A stretch of DNA of 36,616 bases, from assembly GCA_035293765.1 (NCBI GenBank), contig DATGMF010000007.1:1-36616 (forward strand). Direction: 5' to 3'. Below are positions 1 to 7,475 of the stretch, one piece after another (position 1 is the first letter of the stretch; each line of letters opens with the position of its first letter). Under the pieces are notes generated by a model. It made no database searches, had not been told where the DNA came from, and was given only the letters and a program-made list of their open reading frames with translations. This DNA is from DASRHT01 sp035293765. Its GTDB lineage: Bacteria > Chloroflexota > Ktedonobacteria > Ktedonobacterales > Ktedonobacteraceae. A program made the translations under genes and the position numbers.

Positions 1-69
1 TGACGTTTGCACCAGTCGTACGGCTTCCTCTTTGAATTCTTTGGTGTAGACCTTTTGGATCTTTCCCAT
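1..69 (-). CDS. IS3-family transposase OrfA, N-terminus only (runs off the left edge)
   Basis: The minus strand from 69 to the edge encodes 23 residues starting MGKIQKVYTKEFKEEAVRLV. This is the usual opening of the helix-turn-helix OrfA protein of IS3-type elements, which binds the element ends and is normally followed by an overlapping OrfB integrase. An AAGGGG ribosome site lies just upstream of the ATG. The region from about 70 to 125 would be the element's terminal region. The rest of the gene is outside the window, so completeness cannot be judged. Confidence 0.75.
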   Translation of the reverse strand, partial: MGKIQKVYTKEFKEEAVRLVQTS

Positions 70-141
70 ATGCTGATCCCCTTTCTGATCTGATCGAGTA
101 TATCTCAGCTTCGGGGACTCCATCAAATCGGGGGAGGCTCA

Positions 142-157
142 TTAGTGTGGCTCTACC
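142..157 (+). repeat. 16-bp imperfect direct repeat, left copy
   Basis: The 16 bases here and those at 1276-1291 match at 13 positions in the same orientation and bracket the IS1-like transposase exactly. They share TTAGT at the left and TCTACC at the right. They could be element-end or target-related sequence. No inverted terminal repeat was found for this transposase. Confidence 0.4.
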
Positions 158-1279
158 ATGTGTTGTGCAAGAGGCCAAAGAGATGGGGGCAATATCGTGA
201 TCCATGATTGCAAGAGGCAAAGATATCGGTGCAAAGCGTGCAAAAAGACGTTCAGCGCCCGACGAGGCACGATGTTTGAGGGCTTGCGCAAACCGAGGGA
301 CCTCATCGTCATCGTGGTGACCTTACTTGCCTATGGATGCCCGATCCAAGCCATCGTGCATGCTTACGCCTTGGATGAACGGACGGTGGCAGACTGGCGT
401 GATCGAGCGGGAGCCCATTGTCAAAAGGTGCATCAGGAGATGGTTGAACAAAGGCAACTGGACCTGATGCATGTGCAAGCTGATGAGATACGAGTGAAAG
501 GATGTAAGATCATCGCCTGGATGGGTTTGGCCATGATGGTTTCGACGCGTTTGTGGTTGGGAGGCGTGGTCCAGTCCGCGCGGGATCGCAGTCTGGCTGA
601 CCGACTGCTTCAGCAGGTTCGCCGCTGCGCAGTCTGCTTGCGACCTCTGCTCGTCTTGACGGACGGCTGGAGCGCTTACCCCAACAGTATTCGCCGAGCG
701 TTTCGGGAGAAGGTCAAGCTGACCAGTGGGGTTGGGCGAGCCTGTGTGCAGATCTGGCCGGAGTTGCACATTGGCACCGTGATCAAACGAACGGAGAAAA
801 AACGGGTCGTCGAGATCACGCGACGGATGGCTTCTGGTCTGCTCTCGCAAGCCGAGCAGTTGTTGCAGCGTTCGCGAGGGGGGAGCGTCCTCAACACCGC
901 TTTTATCGAGCGCTTGAATGGCACCTTTCGCGAACGGCTGGCCAGCTTGACGCGCAAATCTCGTCATGCTGCCCGTCGCCTTCGAGCGCTTGAGACGGGG
1001 ATGTATCTGATCGGATGTAGCTACAATTTCTGTTTTGCGCATCATGAGTTGAGTAAACCTGGGCATCTGGGCTCTCCCTGTACCCCAGCCATGGCCGCCG
1101 GGCTAACGGCTCACGTCTGGAGCGTCTTTGAACTCTTGAGCTATCGCATCAAGCCACGACCTTGGATTGAACCCAAGGGAAAAGGACGGCCAAGCCAGCG
1201 AACTGAGTCGCTCGAAACTCCCAGGAAGCGTCCCAGGGTCCGCCTACGAAAGGGGGTTTTATGCTTAACCATCGTTTAG
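158..1279 (+). CDS. IS1-like DDE transposase, possibly missing its extreme N-terminus
   Basis: This 373-residue protein would cut and join the ends of its own insertion sequence. The N-terminus has a zinc-ribbon-like segment (CCARG then CKACKKTF, residues 2-32) followed by a helix-turn-helix stretch. Candidate acidic catalytic residues are D109 (in VQADE), D169 (in VLTDGW) and E251 (in FIERLNGTFRER). The IERLNxTxRxR motif is typical of IS1-type and related transposases. A TAG stop lies 12 bases upstream of the ATG, and the first Cys pair looks incomplete against the CxxC expected in the family, so the 5' end may be lost. No clear Shine-Dalgarno site precedes the ATG. It lies next to the IS3-type end on its left. 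Confidence 0.75.
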   Translation: MCCARGQRDGGNIVIHDCKRQRYRCKACKKTFSARRGTMFEGLRKPRDLIVIVVTLLAYGCPIQAIVHAYALDERTVADWRDRAGAHCQKVHQEMVEQRQLDLMHVQADEIRVKGCKIIAWMGLAMMVSTRLWLGGVVQSARDRSLADRLLQQVRRCAVCLRPLLVLTDGWSAYPNSIRRAFREKVKLTSGVGRACVQIWPELHIGTVIKRTEKKRVVEITRRMASGLLSQAEQLLQRSRGGSVLNTAFIERLNGTFRERLASLTRKSRHAARRLRALETGMYLIGCSYNFCFAHHELSKPGHLGSPCTPAMAAGLTAHVWSVFELLSYRIKPRPWIEPKGKGRPSQRTESLETPRKRPRVRLRKGVLCLTIV

Positions 1280-1291
1280 TAGGGTTCTACC
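1276..1291 (+). repeat. 16-bp imperfect direct repeat, right copy
   Basis: Partner of 142-157. It overlaps the transposase stop codon. See that entry for the comparison. Confidence 0.4.
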
Positions 1292-1624
1292 GCTCCTTCC
1301 CATTTTCATACCGCTCGAATAGAAGAGCTTTCTCCATGGCTTCAGGATAGCAATTTCCGAGTTCGGCGTTTCGCCCAAAAAGAAACTCAACATTTTCAAA
1401 AAATGCTCGAGCTCGATGAGGGCTTAAATAGACGTGAGGGTTGACCATAGCTTTAGCCGATAACAAGGCAGCTACTGATTTATTCTCCCTTCCTGGAGCG
1501 CTGAGGTGATCTTCTTTAACTCCTCGATAAACTTTGACGGCGACCGATACCACGTCTTCAATGCGTCAGGGCAGCGAATGGAGAGGAGTTCTTTGAACTG
1601 TTTTGGCCATTGCTCGTCAAATCT
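1287..1624 (-). pseudogene. Unrecognised protein remnant, probably frameshifted
   Basis: Two minus-strand frames look like consecutive parts of one protein. The upstream half (1624 to about 1480) reads RFDEQWPKQFKELLSIRCPD and continues through a Lys-rich helix to a TAG. The downstream half, in another frame, reads VAALLSAKAMVNPHVYLSPH and ends ERYENGKER at 1287. The frames overlap around the GGAAGGGAG stretch near 1495, where one indel would join them into a protein of about 112 residues. No start codon is visible at the 5' end and I do not recognise the family. It abuts a transposase remnant at 1634, so it may be another fragment of the same decayed region. Confidence 0.4.
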
Positions 1625-1633
1625 TTACAGCAG

Positions 1634-1813
1634 TCAGGCCCAGATCATGCGCATTCTGCGCTGAAGAGTACGGATTTGCACGGACTGAAAGCGACCTGGA
1701 AAGAGAAGCTGTAACGCTTGGAAGCTGCTGCCTCCGGTTCGTTCTGGGCTGGTTTTGAGCCAAGTGGTTACCTGTCTCCAGGCTCCCTCGAAAGGATCGA
1801 CCCACGTTCGTCG
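1634..1813 (-). pseudogene. C-terminal remnant of an integrase-type (rve) transposase
   Basis: A minus-strand frame of 59 codons opens directly after a TGA stop and reads RTWVDPFEGAWRQVTTWL, continues through SFQALQLLFPGRFQSVQIRT, and ends LQRRMRMIWA before a TGA. It aligns with residues about 441-492 of the large fusion protein to the right (NPFEGEWVSIVSCM, LFRHLQSRTPGRY, LQRGMRQIR). This appears to be the tail of a related but unfused transposase, since translation stops where the fusion protein enters its linker. No catalytic region remains. Confidence 0.65.
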
Positions 1814-1985
1814 TCAGCGCAGTGACCGTTTCCACTTTTGTTGCCCTTAGCGAAGCATTTGAAGAACCGAAACTGGATCTGGGCACAGCCAACCATCCAT
1901 CAAGTTCATAGCTCCTGGCTCACCCAGTTTCACTTCCTGAACCTCCCTTGAAGTAGATGGCTGGGATACCCACACCCCAGTTCGT

Positions 1986-4733
1986 TCACATCGGCGGTGT
2001 TATGAGCGAGTCTGGTGTCAGAGCCCCTTGAGCTTGCAAGCGGGCTGCCTCCTGGTATCGCTTGATCACGCTTTGCTCTGCCAGCCCAAGGACCCGTTGT
2101 AGCCCCTCTTCAGAGCCTCCCGCTTGCAGAAAGCGCACCGCAAACGTGTCGCGCAGTGTGGAGGGGCTCACGCGAATGCCAGGCAGGTTCAGGCGCTGGT
2201 TGAGCCGGGTGAACAGGCTCTCTACAGCTGGAACGGTCAGTGGCGTTCCCATCTCCGTCCGAAAGAGAGCCTCCCCGTCGGAGAGTTCCTCACAGTCTCT
2301 CCCAATGAGTTCCAGGTAAACGTGCAGTGCCTGTTGCCCTTCCGTACCTACTGCAATCCGACGCGCTCTGGCCCCAGCGCCTCTAACCTGCACGATCCCC
2401 TGCTGGATAACGACATCGCTTCTCTGCAACGCACACAGTTCTGCCACCCGTAGTCCGCCGTCCCAGATGAGCCAGAGCAGCGCTCGATTGCTCGCCTCTG
2501 CCTCCTCCGCAGACACCTCCGCCTCGGTCGCCAGTTCGCCCACCTGTAGCAATCGCCTAAACGTCTCCGACTCGACGAGTTTCACCTGTTTTGGACACGA
2601 ACTGGGACACCGCTGTGACGAGAAAAGCGGATGGCTCCGCCTGCTGGTGCGTACCAACCAGTTGCCAAAGGCGCGCACTGACCGCGCGTAGGTAGAGATC
2701 GTCGTGCTGGAACGCAGTGTTCCTAATGCAGTCGGCGTCGTTCGCAAAGCGTCCAGCCACTGCTGCACCATGGTTTCGGTGAGCCCGTCCAGCTCCTGGC
2801 TCTGCTGCTGGGTGTACAGATAGGTGCGCAACTGGCCCAGCGCCGTTTGATGCCACTGCAGCGTTTTGGGGCCACGCTTGGCATCAACTTGTTCCTGCAG
2901 GTAGGCGGCTATTGCCTGATCCAGGGGACTGGTGAGAGAAGGTGATGGCTCCTGGGCTTCAGGGACGACGTCTGGAGGAGCAGGCAACTCACCTGGCACT
3001 ATGGCTGCTGGTCCCTGCATGTCATCAGCCCGTCTTGACGCCTGAGTTTTCGGGCACTTGCCTTTTGGACGACGAGCAACCGATGCCCTCCTCGCTCGCT
3101 CTGCATCACGGGCAACGGTTCCCATCCCCGCTTCCATAGAGCATTCGAGGATGAGAGGGGATAGCAGAGACAGCGAGACTGGCTCGGAGAGAGGCACGTC
3201 TCCATGGATGAGTTCTGTAGGTCTTGGCCCGGCCCCCATCGCCAGCAGTCGGCTCCGAATCTGGCGCATGCCCCGTTGCAGACACCGCAGTTGCCCAGGG
3301 TGATAACGCCCAGGCGTACGGCTCTGTAAGTGCCGGAACAAGCCCGCTGCCGTGAGATCTGGTTGGGTCTGCATACACGAGACAATAGAGACCCATTCTC
3401 CCTCGAACGGGTTGTTCCGATACCGCTTCCATCCCAACAGGTCCTCCACGGATACCTCGTTCCCGCTGGAAGAGGTGCTAGCGGCAGTGGACTGCAACGC
3501 CAGGGGAAGTGAGCCATCGGTACAGTCTTGCCAGGTGAAGATCTCGACAGGCGTCACGATCTCATGATGCCAAAACGGAGAGGCCGTGGCCGCGCAACGA
3601 AATAATGCCTGCTGCAAGTGTTCGATCTGTCGCAAGAGCCGCACCGGATCGAGGGCTTGCACCACTGAGAGCAGTTCTCGTTCTTTGGCAGGCGAGAGCA
3701 CTCCCGAGAGCAAGAGCCGCTGCAAGGGCGTCTTGGCCGGATCATAGCGCCCAGGTCCTTTCCGGGTCTCTCCCTCATGAGGCAATCGCTTCATGGAAGG
3801 TTGAAAACAATTGGCATAGAGGCGAAGCGCGCGATACAACTCCCACATCTGCCGACGAGCATACTCTCCACAGTAGCGATCATGTCCCACGACCTGGCGT
3901 ACGATATGCCGATTCTTCGCCTCCACGAAACACTGGTCATTTTTCATCCGAGGTCGCCCTCGGGTCAGCATGATCTGCTCGTGCGTGCAATAAGCTACCA
4001 TCTCCTCATTGAGAAACTCACCGCCGCAATCGACATTGACTCCCAGGATTGGGAACGGAAACAGGCGGCGTGCCTGACAGAAGGCTTCCAGCACCACCTC
4101 CTGGCTTTTGGAGCACACCGGCACACACTCCGTCCAGCCGGTCGCTACATCGGTGAGCGTCAAGGTAAACAGATAGACTCCCTTGTCGTTCGGCCCCGCG
4201 TGCGCCACCAGATCCGCTTCCAGGAACCCAGGCTGGGTGTCATTCCACTGCTGAGCGGTACGAATGGGAATGTGTTGGCGCAGCAGGGTTCCTGCTCGGG
4301 TCGTTGAAAGACCTCGCAGCCCACGCATGCGCTGGGAACGTAACAGGCGCTCCGCTGTCGATGCGTTCATCGCCAGGAGTTGTGCCCGCGCCTCGGCAGA
4401 GATCTGTACATGCTCATGTCGCTCTAACACCTCCAACCAGAGAGGCAAATAGGGCATCAGCCGCTTGGGACAGATGCGATTGGCCGCGTGCCACGCCAGA
4501 AACAACAGGTGGTGAACCTGGGGTCCATACTGATGCGAGCGTGAGCGCTTTCCTTTGGGTTGAGCCGCTTCTGGGTGGTTGAGCAGCCATCGTGCGTATG
4601 CGCGATGGTAGCCTGTGAGAGCCGTTAACTCATCCAACAGCGTTTGTTTCGTCTGTGAATCGGCAGCCTGATAGTCCTGGCGTTTGTGGTGGATAATCGC
4701 TCGTCGTGCCTGCAGCGTCAATGGCTTTTCCAT
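1986..4733 (-). CDS. Fusion of a DD(35)E integrase-type transposase with a tyrosine-recombinase domain
   Basis: This single open frame of 915 codons joins two unrelated recombinase types. The N-terminal half has helix-turn-helix-like sequence (residues 25-170) and a retroviral-integrase-fold core with D174 (EADLV), D235 (NVDCGGEF) and E271 (FVEAKN). Exactly 35 residues separate the second Asp from the Glu. A low-complexity linker (about 500-600, Ala/Pro/Arg-rich) leads to a SAM-like core-binding domain (about 603-695) and a tyrosine-recombinase catalytic domain with R762 (GGLRVAEL), R861 (PSTLRDTF) and Y893 (IKRYQEA). The conserved His of HxxR is Ser858, the later His/Trp position is Leu884, and the usual Lys of the beta-hairpin appears replaced (RGAGARARR), so this half may bind DNA without full catalysis. 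I start at 4733 because GGAGGGGG lies just upstream. The frame stays open to 4811. Element ends were not found. Confidence 0.85.
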   Translation of the reverse strand: MEKPLTLQARRAIIHHKRQDYQAADSQTKQTLLDELTALTGYHRAYARWLLNHPEAAQPKGKRSRSHQYGPQVHHLLFLAWHAANRICPKRLMPYLPLWLEVLERHEHVQISAEARAQLLAMNASTAERLLRSQRMRGLRGLSTTRAGTLLRQHIPIRTAQQWNDTQPGFLEADLVAHAGPNDKGVYLFTLTLTDVATGWTECVPVCSKSQEVVLEAFCQARRLFPFPILGVNVDCGGEFLNEEMVAYCTHEQIMLTRGRPRMKNDQCFVEAKNRHIVRQVVGHDRYCGEYARRQMWELYRALRLYANCFQPSMKRLPHEGETRKGPGRYDPAKTPLQRLLLSGVLSPAKERELLSVVQALDPVRLLRQIEHLQQALFRCAATASPFWHHEIVTPVEIFTWQDCTDGSLPLALQSTAASTSSSGNEVSVEDLLGWKRYRNNPFEGEWVSIVSCMQTQPDLTAAGLFRHLQSRTPGRYHPGQLRCLQRGMRQIRSRLLAMGAGPRPTELIHGDVPLSEPVSLSLLSPLILECSMEAGMGTVARDAERARRASVARRPKGKCPKTQASRRADDMQGPAAIVPGELPAPPDVVPEAQEPSPSLTSPLDQAIAAYLQEQVDAKRGPKTLQWHQTALGQLRTYLYTQQQSQELDGLTETMVQQWLDALRTTPTALGTLRSSTTISTYARSVRAFGNWLVRTSRRSHPLFSSQRCPSSCPKQVKLVESETFRRLLQVGELATEAEVSAEEAEASNRALLWLIWDGGLRVAELCALQRSDVVIQQGIVQVRGAGARARRIAVGTEGQQALHVYLELIGRDCEELSDGEALFRTEMGTPLTVPAVESLFTRLNQRLNLPGIRVSPSTLRDTFAVRFLQAGGSEEGLQRVLGLAEQSVIKRYQEAARLQAQGALTPDSLITPPM

Positions 4734-4812
4734 CTCAACCCCCTCCAATTCCTCCGGCTGCGTATGGGAACAGGAGAGACGAGACGACAAAGTTCCACGA
4801 GGTGGCGTCACG

Positions 4813-5310
4813 TCAGATCTTCCTCATCTGCAGCCATTTCTCTCTATTTTTAACGATCTGACAAGGGGCAAGAAAGCCGGTGGGGCCTGCTTTCTCAGCC
4901 ACGAACCGACGACACAGTCGAGGCGGAGAGGACTCATCCCGACGAAGATTTTTGATGACGCAATGCGGTTCGACGTCGAACGCGTGGTTTTTCGCAGGGA
5001 TATGCTGTTCAGCTGTGAGTCTCATGACCGCTTGCTGGTTGCTACCCACTATGGGAAATATCCTCATACTGATGACGGAGTCGAGGTCCGGCGTATCTTT
5101 CATAAACTTCGCTCGACCGCTATTGAGAATTTTAATGAACACTTTAAGGGCATCTTTGATGGGCACGGACAGGTGCCTCCCAAAGGACTCCTTGCTACCC
5201 AACGGTTCGCGTTGGGAGCCATTTTCGTGTATCAATTGGCTTTATGCTACCGCCTTGAGCACGGCCTCGAACTCTGTGTCGGACTCAAAGCCTTTCTCAA
5301 GGCGGCCTGA
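4813..5310 (+). pseudogene. DDE transposase, C-terminal fragment
   Basis: The plus-strand frame ending at 5310 has the C-terminus of a DDE-domain transposase: PHTDDGVEVRRIFHKLRS, then AIENFNEHFKGIFDGHGQVP, then a hydrophobic FALGAIFVYQLALCYR segment, ending GLKAFLKAA. The N-terminal portion, with the first catalytic Asp residues, is missing. The frame runs leftward into sequence antisense to the recombinase fusion gene, so the real left limit is uncertain. The likeliest history is that insertion of the fusion element, or a deletion beside it, removed the 5' part. A possible terminal sequence of this element follows at 5313. Confidence 0.65.
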
Positions 5311-5312
5311 CG

Positions 5313-5330
5313 ATTTATGACCAGGCCTCA
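5313..5330 (+). repeat. Possible right end of the DDE element (18 bp)
   Basis: The bases atttatgaccaggcctca start two bases after the transposase stop codon. The same 18 bases with one change recur in the same orientation at 36280-36297. A sequence shared at the 3' edge of a transposase gene and at a distant site fits an insertion-sequence terminus. The matching left end was not found. Confidence 0.4.
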
Positions 5331-5375
5331 CTTAGATAGTTTAGTGCTAACCTGCGCCAATGCCTAATCCAGGAT

Positions 5376-7457
5376 TTATCTGTTCCATTCAGGCTTAATG
5401 ATCCTCTCATCAGAATGCCTCCGTTTGACATCATAGCCACAGAGCAGAAAAGCTCGTGAGACCATGTCCAAATCGGGTGGGAATTTGAAGGTGCCGGGGT
5501 CGTGATCTGCCCTCTGGGCTAATGGCCCCAGGCGAATATCAAGGACTCCATGAAACAAGTCCGGCCATTCGTCACTGGCAACACAGGTTATCTCATGTAC
5601 TTCGCGGTCATCCCTCTCCTCGTGTCTTTGCCCGTTTCGTTGACCGACCAGGAATTTCACCACTTTGTGCTGCCCTGGTTCCGCCCCTGGCAACTCGAAG
5701 AAGATGTGGAGACGGTTGACCCACAACTCTTTGTGGCCGGGAATGAAGGGGAACATGTCGCGACTGAGCCGTATGCCGAGATACTTTGGCCCTTCCTCGC
5801 GGTTAAAGCTGCCCTGGAAGCGGTGCCAGGCATCCGGGAACTCGTGCCTGACGTCAAAGTAGCGCACACCCCCGCCCGGAAGATGGCGTTGCGCAACCTC
5901 GTTAGCGGTCCGGCGCAGGACTTCTCCGCCCTCACGCGCCGTGTAGTTCAGGTGTAGAACCAGATCGGTCACGCTGTCGATGTCGAACTGGTTATTCTCC
6001 TGCGGCAGCTCGATGCGCACCCGGCAGACGGCCCCCATGAACTCGAAGGGCAGGTAACGTTCGTCGCGGAAGTTGAGTTCGAACAGGCCAGAGTCGTTCT
6101 GACCACCCGACGTCGCAATGGCCTCTATGGCGGAATACTGAGTAACAATGCGCGGGTCATCGTACACTGGTCGGTAGCCATTATCCTCTTCATCGTCGTC
6201 GCAGCACTCGATGAGCGGATCGCGCAGGCGTGGGTGAACCCGTGTCATGCTGCGCAACAGGATCAGGCGGCAATGCACGCCGGTGTAGGGGCCAACGACG
6301 CAAGGGATGGTCAGCGACACATTTCTGATCCGACGCATGTAGTGGCCGGGATAGTCGAGATCGAACATCCACTCAGGGATTTCAATCTCGCAACAGCCAG
6401 TCGCTTTGAGAAGCAGGAACTCATGTGGGAAATGCAGGCGCAGAGAGAAATGCTTCGTCAACTCATACTCGCGCACGTTTTCGTCGAGGTATGCCTTCTC
6501 CATATGGCGCAGCGCGAGTTGCAGTTGTTCACCCACGAGCAGCCCTTCGTGCAGGCTATCCCATCCCTCATCAGACAGGAAGTGGCGCGCTGTATGGCCG
6601 CGCTCGTAGTTGAAGGCTCGCTGGGCTTGCTGAGCAGCACAGAGCGCCAGTTCGTACATGCGGCTATACAGCATAGCGGTATCCTGCTGCAGGTAGAGGT
6701 AGAGCGCGTGATTGGTGAATTTATCGCGCAGGAAGTCCTGTACCTCAACAGCGTGTTCCATTTGCTGCTGGTGATTATTCAGTTCGCGCAGCGCGATGTC
6801 GCGTCTTCGTTCGGCAGCAAGAATCTGGCGCTCGATCTGGTCATTCTCGATATCGAGCACCTGCACTTGCTGGCGCCAGTCCGCTTCTCGCCGGTCCCAT
6901 CCGGCCTGTGTCAAGCGAAGGCCGCCAGTAGTGCTTGCGCTGCCTGCCTGCGAGTTGACGATCTGGGACATGCCGGAGAAGACTCCCTACAGCTTTGAGC
7001 CGATAGGAATCGTAGTGAAAGACAATGTCCCAACATTTAGGTCTGGTATGATGCCCAGAACTGTCCCGATCCCTTCCAGAGTTCTACCTGTTTCCTGGCC
7101 GCTGAGGGCAACGTCGGTGAGCGACTCGTGTTCCAGTTCGCCGCTGATCAGACTATTCTGTATCAGCAGGGCGTTATACTGCCTGCGGGACTGATTAGCC
7201 TCCTGCGTCTTCTGAAGGGCCTGCACCTGCCAGTCGGCTTCTCGCCACTGGTTCTAGCGAATCCCCAGTGTCAGTTCCAGGAGTTGGCGTTCGTGGATCT
7301 GGCGTAGAGAAGCGAGATACTCGGCATCACCTTTCTCGAACGCTACAAGCAAGGCTGAGCCAAGCTCTTTCACCTGGCTAGCAAGCTCCTGCGCTTTTTG
7401 TATCAGGAACATAAAGCGGTAGGGGCTGGGGGGACAGCATCCACCCCCTTCATCGGT
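5376..7457 (-). pseudogene. Tc-toxin A subunit (TcA), C-terminal part with two in-frame TAG codons
   Basis: One minus-strand frame of 694 codons runs from the insertion-sequence boundary at 7457 to the stop at 5376, interrupted only by TAG at 7254-7256 and TAG at 6987-6989. It matches the helical shaft and C-terminal TcB-binding region of TcA, the pore-forming subunit of insecticidal ABC toxin complexes. Visible are YRFMFLIQKAQELASQVKEL, the coiled-coil stretch LTQAGWDRREADW followed by long charged helices, and YERGHTARHFLSDEGWDSLH. The last ~370 residues are beta-rich, as in the TcB-binding domain. The longest intact piece (531 codons, 5376-6971) has an internal Met but no clear ribosome site. 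The 5' part, including any receptor-binding domains, was lost where the Tn5-like element sits. Most likely a decayed gene; readthrough of TAG is a less likely alternative. Confidence 0.8.
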
Positions 7458-7474
7458 CTGACAATTATACAGAA
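7458..7474 (+). repeat. Left terminal inverted repeat of the Tn5-like element
   Basis: The 17 bases CTGACAATTATACAGAA are exactly complementary to 8928-8944. This end lies two bases beyond the 3' end of the transposase gene. Confidence 0.85.
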
Positions 7475-7475
7475 A

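Noticed and set aside
1617..1892. A 91-codon minus-strand open frame
   Set aside because: The overlapping frame at 1634-1813 has real similarity to the fusion transposase. The 91-codon frame is a shadow of it.
2999..3517. A 172-codon minus-strand frame inside the recombinase fusion gene
   Set aside because: It is an alternative frame of the linker region, rich in Cys, Arg and Ser, with no start signal. The 915-codon frame explains the region.
4813..5235. A 140-codon minus-strand frame upstream of the fusion gene
   Set aside because: It is antisense to the recognisable DDE transposase C-terminus and has no family features.
5550..6998. Several plus-strand frames of 135-254 codons
   Set aside because: They lie antisense to the TcA sequence, whose domain match is clear.
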